DNA from: Nocardia neocaledoniensis
GTDB lineage: Bacteria; Actinomycetota; Actinomycetes; Mycobacteriales; Mycobacteriaceae
NCBI RefSeq assembly: GCF_003182135.1
Contig: NZ_QGTL01000006.1
Span: 186,001 to 250,000 of the forward strand
Length of the DNA stretch: 64,000 nt
Direction: 5' to 3'
Each line of letters opens with the position of its first letter. Position 1 is the stretch's first letter. The position numbers and the translations under genes were made by a program. The notes under the pieces are model-generated. The model had not been told where the DNA came from. It saw nothing but the letters and a program-made list of their open reading frames with translations, and made no database searches. This document shows, in pieces, positions 15,795-23,486 of this stretch.

Positions 15795-17045
15795 ATGCCG
15801 ACCGCTGTCTTGGTCGATCTCGCCGAATGCGAAGCCTGTTCAGCCCGCCGCCCTACTACGGAGTTGGTCGAGACCGCCGAGAACGAACAACTCTGCTCCG
15901 GCTGTGTCGCTGCCCTCGACCTGTGCGAGCGCTGCGATCTCCCCGCCCGCGATACCGCGCTGACCACCGCGGACGACTACTGGTGTGCTGGTTGCCGAGC
16001 CCCCTGCACCGTGTGCGAGGACTGCGACCGCTACGCGCCCTACATCGTCGCGGTCCTCTCCGGCAACGACGTGTGCGAGTCCTGCGCCGAGTCCTACACC
16101 GCCTGCGACGACTGCGACGCGCGCACCGCCGACTCCTACACCGTCGACGGTGATCGGGCGGTGTGTGAGGACTGCCGCGACGACTACACCCGATGCCACA
16201 GGTGCCGCACCCTCGTCCGGGGACGTGAGTACTACTGCGACGACTGCGCCCAGCCCGACGATTCCCGTGTCCACGACTCCGCCTACAGCCCGCCCCCGGT
16301 CTTCCACGGGCAAGGGCCGCTGTTTCTGGGCATGGAACTCGAACTGCGCACCACCGTCAGCGGTTATGAGGATTCGGTCGCGACCGCGAACAACCACCTC
16401 GACGGGGTCGGCTACCTCAAACACGACGGGTCAATCAGTTGCGGGTTCGAACTGGTCACCCACCCGATGAGTTTCGACTACGCGATGAGCGCGTTCCCCT
16501 GGGCGCTGTTGACGCGGTTGCGGTTGCTGGGTTGTCACACCGATGACGAGGTCGGCATCCACGTGCATGTGTCGCGGGCCGGGTTCGACTCTCCCGCCCA
16601 CATCTACCGGTGGCTCAAACTCGTCTACCGCAACGAAACCCATGTCGCCGCGCTGGCGCGGCGCCGCGACTCGCAGTGGGCCGGCTTCGACCCCGACATC
16701 CGCGACATGGCCAAACATCTCGCGCACGGCGGCCACGGGTGGGGGCGCTATCACGCCATCAACACCCGACCCGCGCACACCTTCGAGGTGCGGGTCTTCG
16801 CCAGCTCCCTCGACCGTCGCGAGGTGAAGGCCGCACTCGGATTCGCCCACGCCTCCGTCGAATACACGCGCACCCTGCGCGCTCACGACGTCGTCCGCAG
16901 CCAGGGCTGGGACTGGGCCACCTTCACCGACTGGGTGGCAGCGCGACCGGAGTACGCCGCGCTCACTGCAGAACTCGCCGCGCTGACCGGAACCCCGCAG
17001 GGCGCGTCCACCGGAATCCAGGAGGACCTTGCATGTGCATCCTGA
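15795..17045 (+). CDS. amidoligase-family enzyme with N-terminal zinc-ribbon array, copy 2
   Basis: A 416-residue paralogue of the product of 13710-14933. The N-terminal ~155 residues carry repeated CxxC units (CEAC, CSGC, CERC, CTVCEDC, CESC, CDDC, CEDC, CHRC, CDDC). The amidoligase domain shows FLGMELELRT, CGFELVTHPM, GIHVHVSRAGF and TFEVRVFASSLD, so all the metal-binding positions are kept and the enzyme should be active. ATG 15795 follows GGAAGGA; the longer open frame from 15591 overlaps the previous gene and is not needed. As in copy 1, the last 13 bases overlap the next amidotransferase start. The two cassettes are clearly a tandem duplication that has diverged considerably. Confidence 0.84.
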   Translation: MPTAVLVDLAECEACSARRPTTELVETAENEQLCSGCVAALDLCERCDLPARDTALTTADDYWCAGCRAPCTVCEDCDRYAPYIVAVLSGNDVCESCAESYTACDDCDARTADSYTVDGDRAVCEDCRDDYTRCHRCRTLVRGREYYCDDCAQPDDSRVHDSAYSPPPVFHGQGPLFLGMELELRTTVSGYEDSVATANNHLDGVGYLKHDGSISCGFELVTHPMSFDYAMSAFPWALLTRLRLLGCHTDDEVGIHVHVSRAGFDSPAHIYRWLKLVYRNETHVAALARRRDSQWAGFDPDIRDMAKHLAHGGHGWGRYHAINTRPAHTFEVRVFASSLDRREVKAALGFAHASVEYTRTLRAHDVVRSQGWDWATFTDWVAARPEYAALTAELAALTGTPQGASTGIQEDLACAS

Positions 17046-17803
17046 CCGTCATCAAACCCGGCATCGCCCCCGATTTCCATGCACTCGCCGCCGGTGCGGT
17101 CGCGAACCCGCACGGGCACGGGTGGGCTGTACACGCCGGGGACCGGCTCATCGTCGGCCACGGCCTGGACCCACAGACCACGATCACTGAATTCGCGCAC
17201 GCCCGAACATCATTCCCGGACGGGCCGGCGTTGTTTCATTCCCGCTTCGCCACCCACGGTGACCACACCACCGCCAACTGTCACCCCTTCGCCATCGGCG
17301 GGGACAAACGCAGCGTGCTGGCCCACAACGGGATCCTGCCCGAACACGTCCACCCCCTCAAAGGCGACGACCGCTCCGATACCCGGATCGCGGCCGAGGA
17401 TTTCCTGCCCCAGAACCCGTTCGGGTCGCTGGATTCCTGGGCCGGGCGGGAACGGTTCGAACGGTGGCTGGGCACCGACAAAGCCGCCATCCTCACCGTC
17501 GATCCCGCCTACAAGCACCCCGCCTACATCTTCAACGAACACCGCGGGCACTGGCGCGACGGATCTTGGTACTCCAACCACACCTATGAGCTGGGCCGAT
17601 ACCCGGCCGGTGCCTTCGTCGACTACGAGTTCGGCGACGGGTTCTGTGACAACTGCGGGGCAGAGTACGACAACCCCGACGGTCCGCACTGCCCGTACTG
17701 CGGCTTTTGCGAAGCGTGCCTCAATCCCTACCCGCGCTGCAGCTGCGCCGGTACTGACGAGGCCGACCCCTACGCCGACCTTTTGGCGCTCGAAACCGCC
17801 TGA
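17033..17803 (+). CDS. class II glutamine amidotransferase-like Ntn hydrolase, copy 2
   Basis: A 256-residue paralogue of the product of 14921-15712, starting at ATG 17033 within the end of the second amidoligase gene. Cys2 is kept in MCILTVIKPG, and NPHGHGWAV, ALFHSRFATHG, NCHPFAIGGD and LAHNGIL reproduce the active-site pattern. The C-terminal zinc region is present in another arrangement (CDNC, CPYCGFCEAC, CSC). Because both cassettes conserve the coupling overlap and the nucleophile, selection appears to maintain the pair as a unit. Reaction and partner as for copy 1; the physiological acceptor is unknown. Confidence 0.84.
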   Translation: MCILTVIKPGIAPDFHALAAGAVANPHGHGWAVHAGDRLIVGHGLDPQTTITEFAHARTSFPDGPALFHSRFATHGDHTTANCHPFAIGGDKRSVLAHNGILPEHVHPLKGDDRSDTRIAAEDFLPQNPFGSLDSWAGRERFERWLGTDKAAILTVDPAYKHPAYIFNEHRGHWRDGSWYSNHTYELGRYPAGAFVDYEFGDGFCDNCGAEYDNPDGPHCPYCGFCEACLNPYPRCSCAGTDEADPYADLLALETA

Positions 17804-17855
17804 CCCTCATCTCTTTCGCGCTCCGTCTGGAGCCCTCTTGGAGAGGACGCCCTCG

Positions 17856-18191
17856 ATGACCTATCCGCTGACCGTTCCGCCCTTGCGCCACAGGGTGCGC
17901 GCCGCCCTGAACCAGTTGCGTGGCCTCGGCCCTGTCGCTGACCCGGTGACCGGTTCGACCGAGTCGACCATGGTGGTGGCCGCCCTCCACGAGGCCCGCC
18001 ACAACAACCTGACCGTCACCATCCGCACCCGGGGTGGGCACCTGATGCCCCGGTTGCGCGTGGACACTGTCGGCGCCCGCCACGCCAGCTTGAGCACTGA
18101 TGCCGGGGAGCAGCTGATCGTGCCGTTGCGGTTCATCGAATCCGTGCAACACCAGCGGCCCACCACCAACGGCGACCAGGGGCTGCTGTGA
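17856..18191 (+). CDS. small hypothetical protein of the amidoligase region
   Basis: A 111-residue basic soluble protein from ATG 17856 (GGAGAGGAC ribosome site; a small GCTCC/GGAGC hairpin precedes it). The sequence shows a helical N-terminus (LRHRVRAALNQLRGL) and a small beta domain (LTVTIRTRGGHLMPRLRVDT, then GEQLIVPLRFIESV). No family was recognised. Its stop overlaps the next start by 4 bp, so it is in an operon with the two genes that follow. Confidence 0.6.
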   Translation: MTYPLTVPPLRHRVRAALNQLRGLGPVADPVTGSTESTMVVAALHEARHNNLTVTIRTRGGHLMPRLRVDTVGARHASLSTDAGEQLIVPLRFIESVQHQRPTTNGDQGLL

Positions 18192-18667
18192 ACGCCACCG
18201 TGGTCGGGGCGGCCGAGCCGTCGCGCTGGACCGCCCGCCTGCACCCGATCCCCCGGCCCGCGCGTGAGGTGTTGGTCATCGGCTGGCACGCCGCCTTCGC
18301 CGACACCCCCGCCGCGGGAACACCGATCGCGGTCTTCCCCCACACCGAGATCATCGCCGATCACTTGCCGGTGATGGCGTTGGTGCGCATCGAACACGCC
18401 ACCGCGATCGACACCATCACCGCCGACGGCACCCGCGAAACCCGGTGGGGTGCCGACCCCTTCGGTATCGCCAAGACCGGGATCAGTTGGCGGCTGGTCC
18501 CCGCCCACCTGGCCGAGGACCGGTGGGTGATCGCACTCGGGTGGTGGGCCGCCAGCGGCGAGGAAGCCGTGCTGCCGACCTCGGTCACCGAGCACGCCCT
18601 CGGCGCACCCACCGTCGTGCCGGTCTACGACCACGACCCGCACACCGGCAAACGCTGGACATCGTGA
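18188..18667 (+). CDS. hypothetical protein
   Basis: A 159-residue acidic soluble protein starting at GTG 18188 in a GTGA overlap with the gene before it. It has an alternating hydrophobic pattern typical of a beta-rich fold (EVLVIGWHAAFADT, PVMALVRIEHATAIDTITAD, HLAEDRWVIALGWWAASGEE) but no catalytic motif I recognise. It ends in another GTGA overlap with the next gene. The tight packing suggests co-production of all three small proteins with the upstream amidoligase cassettes. Confidence 0.6.
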   Translation: MNATVVGAAEPSRWTARLHPIPRPAREVLVIGWHAAFADTPAAGTPIAVFPHTEIIADHLPVMALVRIEHATAIDTITADGTRETRWGADPFGIAKTGISWRLVPAHLAEDRWVIALGWWAASGEEAVLPTSVTEHALGAPTVVPVYDHDPHTGKRWTS

Positions 18668-19008
18668 TCACCCACGTCGGAGAACTCACCGACTGGCTAC
18701 AAACCCAGATCCCCGACCTCGACGAGGACCGCTACGAGCCCTGGAACACCGCCACCCCGACCACCACCAGCCTGGTGTCGCTGATCCACCTCCGCGTGCA
18801 AACACCCTTCGCCCCAGACCAAGCGACCACCGTCGTCCTCGTCGCCCACCGCTGCCCCACCGAGGACACCGCACCTGACACCGAACCACCAGATTCGAGG
18901 CACCCATTTCCGCAACCCCCGGATCCCCCGGCCCCCGACCGCCCGCGGCCGAGCGTGTTCCGATCCCCGCGCGCCTGGCGAAAGCACCGATCTCGTCAGG
19001 ACTCGTAG
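18664..19008 (+). CDS. small hypothetical protein with proline-rich tail
   Basis: A 114-residue protein starting at GTG 18664. The first ~70 residues look like a small folded domain (ITHVGELTDWLQTQIPDLDE, TSLVSLIHLRVQTPF, TTVVLVAHRC), while the last 40 are proline- and arginine-rich and coincide with the 5' part of the next gene in another frame. The true product may therefore be conserved only in its first half. Function unknown. Confidence 0.5.
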   Translation: MITHVGELTDWLQTQIPDLDEDRYEPWNTATPTTTSLVSLIHLRVQTPFAPDQATTVVLVAHRCPTEDTAPDTEPPDSRHPFPQPPDPPAPDRPRPSVFRSPRAWRKHRSRQDS

Positions 19009-19619
19009 TCCCTTACATCACCCTCGCCCACCGCGACCGGACCCGCCCGGTCTGGGGAAACATCGACCCACACCGGCTCGCGGAAGTGTTGCACCACAAG
19101 CGTTGTCAGGTGTGCGGGGAAGGGCTCGACGACACCCTGGTGTTGATGATCCGCCCTGCCGACTATCTCCGCGGCGTCGCCGTCGAACCCGGCTTGCACC
19201 CCGAGTGCGCCTGGTACAGCCGCCGCGCTTGCGTGATGCTGGCCGGGCAGGTCGACCGCTACAACCCCGTCGGCAATAACCCGCTCAACCGGTGCGGTGA
19301 CCCGTTGTGCCGCTGCCGGTACTGGGCGCCCGCCGAGAACACCGCGCCGGGTCGGGAGGGCAAACCGGCCGAAGCCTGGTACGTGGCCTGGATCCGGCGC
19401 GGCGACTACGAGGTCTTCACCGTGCCGGCCGACGAATCCGGCCCCGAGGCCACCGGGATCGCGCTGCGCGGCGTGCCGTTCCTGCGGTTGCGCAAGGTCC
19501 GCGACCCGGCACCGAATTCCGACGATTCCCATCCGATGGACTTGCTCGCCGCAGTCATCGCCGCCCGCAAATTGTGGGAAACCCTCGGCCTCGACGATGA
19601 ACCCGCCACGCCCGAGTAG
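18906..19619 (+). CDS. cysteine-rich hypothetical protein with possible ATT start
   Basis: The frame ends at 19619. A GTG at 19086 would give 177 residues, but protein-like sequence clearly extends upstream: VPIPARLAKAPISSGLVVP, YITLAHRDRTRPVWG, then KRCQVCG. Back to the in-frame TGA at 18876-18878 there is no ATG, GTG or TTG; the best candidate is ATT 18906, with GAGG at 18897-18900 five bases before it, giving 237 residues. The protein has a CQVCG pair, HPECAWYSRRAC and CGDPLCRCRYW, a likely zinc site. Similar proteins occur on actinobacterial plasmids, but no function is known to me. Alternatively the extension could be reached by frameshift from the gene before. Confidence 0.6.
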   Translation: MSATPGSPGPRPPAAERVPIPARLAKAPISSGLVVPYITLAHRDRTRPVWGNIDPHRLAEVLHHKRCQVCGEGLDDTLVLMIRPADYLRGVAVEPGLHPECAWYSRRACVMLAGQVDRYNPVGNNPLNRCGDPLCRCRYWAPAENTAPGREGKPAEAWYVAWIRRGDYEVFTVPADESGPEATGIALRGVPFLRLRKVRDPAPNSDDSHPMDLLAAVIAARKLWETLGLDDEPATPE

Positions 19620-19699
19620 CCAGTAACCCGGTGTGCTCGTCGCGCGCCGGACCCTCGGCCCGACCGCTCGTCGGTCCGGGAGGTGAGCGGCGCTCACGA

Positions 19700-19731
19700 T
19701 ATCCACATGTTGTGGATACCTCTGTGGACAA
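19700..19731. repeat. cluster of DnaA-box-like sequences
   Basis: TATCCACA at 19700-19707 faces TTGTGGATA at 19710-19718, and TGTGGACAA at 19723-19731 is the exact complement of the actinobacterial DnaA box TTGTCCACA. The three lie in 32 bp upstream of dprA and could belong to a replication origin of the element. Confidence 0.45.
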
Positions 19732-19810
19732 CCACAACAGGAGCCGTCCTCCGTCCCGGACCCGCATTCGGTTGCCGCGCCGTCCAGACCTTCGAAAGGC
19801 TTCATCGAGA

Positions 19811-20689
19811 ATGGACTCCATCAGTGCCGAATACGCCCAGCAGTTGACATGGGCGATCTTGGCCCGCGCCGCCCTCGCCCGACGCGGTGCGGTCGCGGTC
19901 CTGCTCGCCGCGCACGGCCCCGACGAGGCCGCCGATATCCTCGCCCGCTCCAACCCTGGCCTGTCGGTGCGCGCTGAAGCCGACCTCGCCGACGCCCACC
20001 GCATCGGTGCCAGGCTGATCACCCCCGAGGACCCGCAATGGCCCCGCCAGCTCACCGAACTCGACGCCCCCGACACCAACCGGTTCGGACCGATCACCCT
20101 GTGGGCTCGCGGCGCCGGACGCCTCGACACCCTCGCAGAGCACGGTGTGGCGGTCGTCGGGGCGCGGGCCTGCACCGAGCACGGCTACACCGCCACCCGA
20201 GACTTCACCACCGCGGCCGCCGGGCAGGGGTGGACGATCGTGACCGGCGGCGCCTACGGCATCGACACCGCCGCCATCGAAGCCACGCTCGCCACAGACG
20301 GATCCGCCGTCGTCGTCACCGCCAGCGGACTACGCCACACCTATCCCGCCGCCAACCACGGCCTGTTCGAGCGGGTCGCCCGACGCGGGCTGCTGGTCTC
20401 GGAATACCCACCGTCCGAACGGCCCACCCGTGACCGGTTCCTGCACCGCAACCGGATCATCGCCGCACTCGCCAGCGCCGGGATGGTGGTGCCCGAGGCC
20501 GGGATCCGCAGCGGCACCCTCAACGCCGTCGGCTGGGCCAACCGCCTCGACCGGCCCGTGTTCGCGCTGCCCACCCCGACACCGACCGCGCCCGCGTGGG
20601 CCGGGTGCGCGGCCATGCTCGACGACGGCCGCGCCCGCCTGGCCACCGACACCGCGCAACTGCTGGCCGCACTCGCGACCACGCACTGA
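19811..20689 (+). CDS. dprA: DprA/Smf-family DNA-processing protein
   Basis: A 292-residue DprA-like protein from ATG 19811. The Rossmann-like core shows the family pattern: VAVVGARACTEHGY (GxRxxTxxG-like nucleotide/ssDNA site), IVTGGAYGIDTAAIEATLA, a YPAANHGLFERVARRGLLVSE-like segment (split for length), FLHRNRIIAALASAGMVV and SGTLNAVGWANRL. DprA loads recombinase on incoming single-stranded DNA and protects it. A plasmid-borne copy fits processing of conjugated ssDNA. A DnaA-box-like cluster lies just upstream, and a decayed copy of the gene's 3' end follows the third amidoligase. Confidence 0.85.
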   Translation: MDSISAEYAQQLTWAILARAALARRGAVAVLLAAHGPDEAADILARSNPGLSVRAEADLADAHRIGARLITPEDPQWPRQLTELDAPDTNRFGPITLWARGAGRLDTLAEHGVAVVGARACTEHGYTATRDFTTAAAGQGWTIVTGGAYGIDTAAIEATLATDGSAVVVTASGLRHTYPAANHGLFERVARRGLLVSEYPPSERPTRDRFLHRNRIIAALASAGMVVPEAGIRSGTLNAVGWANRLDRPVFALPTPTPTAPAWAGCAAMLDDGRARLATDTAQLLAALATTH

Positions 20690-20843
20690 ACCCCTCCTCC
20701 GGCAGACAACGGTGTCTGACGCCGCCACCGAACTCGATGTTCGCGCGCGGCTAGGTCCGCTTTCGCCGGACTCACCCTGGATCGATCCCCGACCTGCACC
20801 GCAGTCGGCGGTCCAGCATCGCGCCTTCTGATTCCTCACCGGC

Positions 20844-20881
20844 CACTGAGCCCGAACCCCACCCCGGGTGCGGGCTCAGTG
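20844..20881 (+). promoter_or_regulatory. hairpin leader of the third amidoligase
   Basis: CACTGAGCCCG (20844-20854) and its complement (20871-20881) form a perfect 11-bp stem; a CACCC/GGGTG pair is possible in the loop. GGAAGGA follows, then ATG 20907. Confidence 0.5.
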
Positions 20882-20906
20882 CATTTCACGGAAGGAAATA
20901 CCTCCC

Positions 20907-22037
20907 ATGCCCACCCCGGTTCTCGCAGAACCTGCCTGCGGCCAGTGCCGCACACCGACCCCGGCAGCCGACCTCGTCGACATCGCGGACACCGACGGAG
21001 TCTGCAGTGATTGCCGGGCCGAGTGGTCTGAGTGCCCGCAGTGCCGGAGTTCGGTCCGCGACCTCGTCGAGGTCATCAGCGGCCACGACGTCTGCTCGAG
21101 CTGCGCGCAGGACTACCTGCGATGCGGTGATTGCCAGGCGCGCACCGCGCGCTCCTACACCACCGATGATGAGGTCGAGGTCTGCGAGCCGTGTGCCGAC
21201 GAATACCGCGAATGCGACACCTGCGTCACCCTCGTGCCCTTCGGCACCGATCAGTGCTCGGACTGCCGATCCGAACACCACCCCGCGATCTTCGACTACT
21301 TCTACAAGCCCACCCCCGTCTTCCACGGCGACGGACCCCTCTACCTCGGCCTGGAACTCGAAATCCGTGCCACCAGAGAGGGTTTCACCGATGCCGTCGA
21401 CACCGCCGTCACCGCTCTCGGCGATCTGGCCTACCTCAAACAGGACGGATCGATTACCTGCGGGTTCGAACTGGTCACCCACCCCATGACCTACCACTAC
21501 GCGATCAGTGAGTTCCCCTGGTCGCTGCTCGGCCGGTTGCGCTTGCTCGGTTGCCACACCGACGACGAGGTCGGCATCCACATCCACCTGTCCCGCGACG
21601 GGTTCGACTCCCCCGCCCACATCTACCGGTGGATGAAATTCATCCACCGCAACCAATCCGAAGTCACCACCTTGGCCCGCCGCGACTCCACCTGGGCTCA
21701 GTTCAGTCCCGCCGCCCGGCAACGGTGCCGAGAATTCGCCCGCGGCAGCCATCGCGGGTTCGGCCGACAGCAAGCGATCAACGTCTACCCCGAAGACACC
21801 TTCGAACTGCGGGTGTTCGCCAGCTCGCTGACACCCCGACAGGTCCAAGCCGCGTTGGCCTTCGCGCACGCCTCGGTCGAATACACCCGCACCCTCAGAT
21901 CCCGTGAAGTCGCCCGCTACCGCGGCTGGGAATGGTCGACCTTCGCCACCTGGGTCGCCGCCCACCCCGACTACGCACCACTCACCATCGAATTCACCCA
22001 GCTCGGCATCGACGGGCACCACGCCCGCGCATCCTGA
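20907..22037 (+). CDS. amidoligase-family enzyme with N-terminal zinc-ribbon array, copy 3
   Basis: A 376-residue paralogue, closest to copy 2. The zinc part is shorter (CGQC, CSDC, CPQC, CSSC, CGDC, CEPC, CDTC, CSDC). The amidoligase domain keeps YLGLELEIRA, CGFELVTHPM, GIHIHLSRDGF and TFELRVFASSLT. ATG 20907 follows GGAAGGA; an in-frame start at 20868 lies in the hairpin. Unlike copies 1 and 2 it has no amidotransferase after it: the C-terminal codons still spell the shared ..AS end, but the overlapping start is gone and a dprA relic follows. It may use the amidotransferases of the other cassettes in trans. Confidence 0.84.
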   Translation: MPTPVLAEPACGQCRTPTPAADLVDIADTDGVCSDCRAEWSECPQCRSSVRDLVEVISGHDVCSSCAQDYLRCGDCQARTARSYTTDDEVEVCEPCADEYRECDTCVTLVPFGTDQCSDCRSEHHPAIFDYFYKPTPVFHGDGPLYLGLELEIRATREGFTDAVDTAVTALGDLAYLKQDGSITCGFELVTHPMTYHYAISEFPWSLLGRLRLLGCHTDDEVGIHIHLSRDGFDSPAHIYRWMKFIHRNQSEVTTLARRDSTWAQFSPAARQRCREFARGSHRGFGRQQAINVYPEDTFELRVFASSLTPRQVQAALAFAHASVEYTRTLRSREVARYRGWEWSTFATWVAAHPDYAPLTIEFTQLGIDGHHARAS

Positions 22038-22095
22038 CCACCCAGCCACTCCCCAGCCCAAGCTCGCCGATCATCAGCCGCCAAGTTCGGCACCC

Positions 22096-22192
22096 AGCCG
22101 CGCCCGCGTGGACCGGGTGCGCGGCCATGGTCGAGAACACCGCCGACCCCAGCTTGCCGCCGATGCCGGGCAACGACTGGCCGCGTTCACCG
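22096..22192 (+). pseudogene. relic of the 3' end of dprA
   Basis: The sequence reads APAWTGCAAMVEN against APAWAGCAAMLDDG of DprA, with strong DNA identity to about 20585-20680, including the GCCGGGTGCGCGGCCATG-like core (ACC in place of GCC). The frame is lost soon after. Together with the intact dprA upstream of amidoligase 3 this shows that a segment with dprA was duplicated. Confidence 0.72.
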
Positions 22193-22232
22193 CCGAGGAC
22201 TCAATGATTCGCCAACAGAGAGGAATTCATCG

Positions 22233-22691
22233 ATGCCGGTCCGGATGGGCAAATTCGAACTGTGGTTTCCGTTGCGTCAGGTCGCGGTGATCGCCGAGCA
22301 CGCGATGGCCGCCACAGAGCACTCGTGGCCCGACTACGACAGCGACAAACCCGACCCGGTCCCACCGGCGTTGGTGTGGGCCAAGGACCAGGGCACCTAC
22401 CTGCTGTCCAACGGCGTCCCCCGCCTACTGGCCGACCCTGCCAAACCCGAGGGCTCCTCGAAGGTCGTGTACGCGGTCGGCTACGAGCAGTACTTCGACT
22501 TCTCTTACACCGCGGTCGGGGGCGACGACTTCTCCGAATACATCTCCCTCACCGAGCAACAGGACGGAATCTCGTTGATCGAGATGATTCGTCACCACGC
22601 CGCCCGTGGCGGAATCATGATCTTCACCGTGCACCCCGGCGGCCGCTACGACATCGACTTCAGTACGGCCGCCGCATCATTGGATCTCTAG
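22233..22691 (+). CDS. DUF3085-family protein
   Basis: A 152-residue acidic soluble protein from ATG 22233 with an AGAGGAATT ribosome site. PPALVWAKDQGTYLLSNG is the hallmark of DUF3085, a family found mainly on actinobacterial and proteobacterial plasmids and phages. The rest (YAVGYEQYFDFSYTAVGGDD, FSEYISLTEQ) suggests a compact alpha/beta fold with no catalytic residues that can be identified. The function of the family is unknown. It is the last gene of the amidoligase block, separated from the GNAT gene on the opposite strand. Confidence 0.75.
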   Translation: MPVRMGKFELWFPLRQVAVIAEHAMAATEHSWPDYDSDKPDPVPPALVWAKDQGTYLLSNGVPRLLADPAKPEGSSKVVYAVGYEQYFDFSYTAVGGDDFSEYISLTEQQDGISLIEMIRHHAARGGIMIFTVHPGGRYDIDFSTAAASLDL

Positions 22692-22767
22692 CGGCTCGGT
22701 GCGGATGCCGAGTCCACCTCGAATATCGGCGCTTGTCGGGTAGCCGGTCAAGGGGTGAGATTCGACA

Positions 22768-23247
22768 TCAGGTACGGCGCAGGTCTCTGGTGGGATACAT
22801 GCTCACACCCGTCGACACCCGGTGGTGAAAGTGCAGCGCGCTGCCTGAGACCGCGGTGAAGCCGAGCGCTTCGAAGAACTGTCGCCGTCCCCACCGCCCA
22901 TGCGGGTCGGTGTCAAGGACCACCGTCACCTCACCGGCGCCCGCCGCGCAGGCTCGTTGGGTGAACGCGCGCACCAACGCAGACCCGACACCGCACCGCG
23001 GTCGCACGACACCGACCAGCGCCAGGTGGCCCGTCTGCGGGTTGCCGGCGAGAAACCCTTCGGCCGCGCCGTCGCGGCGAGCGAGGAGCCGAACCGCACC
23101 TGGGTCACCGATCCCGGTCAACCGTGATGGTGCGGCGAAGAAGCTGTCGCGCAGGTGGTGGAGTTCGTCGAGGCGGACCAGCAGCGGCGCGAGCATCGCG
23201 TGCTCGCCGTCGATCTGCTCGACCTCGATCCCGTTCACACCGTCCAC
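22768..23247 (-). CDS. GNAT-family N-acetyltransferase
   Basis: A 159-residue GNAT protein from GTG 23247. The acetyl-CoA site is visible in LALVGVVRPRCGVGSALVRA (motif A, V.P..G.G..L), preceded by a beta strand, and motif B in QFFEALGFTAVSG. These enzymes transfer an acyl group to an amine of a small molecule or protein. The substrate cannot be read from the sequence. The gene stands alone on the minus strand between the DUF3085 gene and the recombinase pair, and may be resistance cargo or a modifier of the local products. Confidence 0.75.
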   Translation of the reverse strand: MDGVNGIEVEQIDGEHAMLAPLLVRLDELHHLRDSFFAAPSRLTGIGDPGAVRLLARRDGAAEGFLAGNPQTGHLALVGVVRPRCGVGSALVRAFTQRACAAGAGEVTVVLDTDPHGRWGRRQFFEALGFTAVSGSALHFHHRVSTGVSMYPTRDLRRT

Positions 23248-23486
23248 GCTGCCATACCGGTACGGCCGTGCAGAAATCTTCGGCGAGCGCAGGCGCCGTC
23301 CCCAGCACCTGCCGTCTCGCCTACTGCTCGACCGGGCTCAGTGCGTGCGCGGGACACCACTGGTGGAGTTGGAGTTGCCCGCGCCCGTTGCCGGTGACCA
23401 GCGTGAAGGTGACCAGCCCCATCCAGGTTCCGTCGGACCTGTTAACTGCACCATCTACACGGACAGTCTGCGGATCTGACGACGGG

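Noticed and set aside
16610..17803. 397-residue version of the second amidotransferase
   Set aside because: The upstream part lies inside the amidoligase gene in another frame; ATG 17033 gives the required N-terminal Met-Cys.
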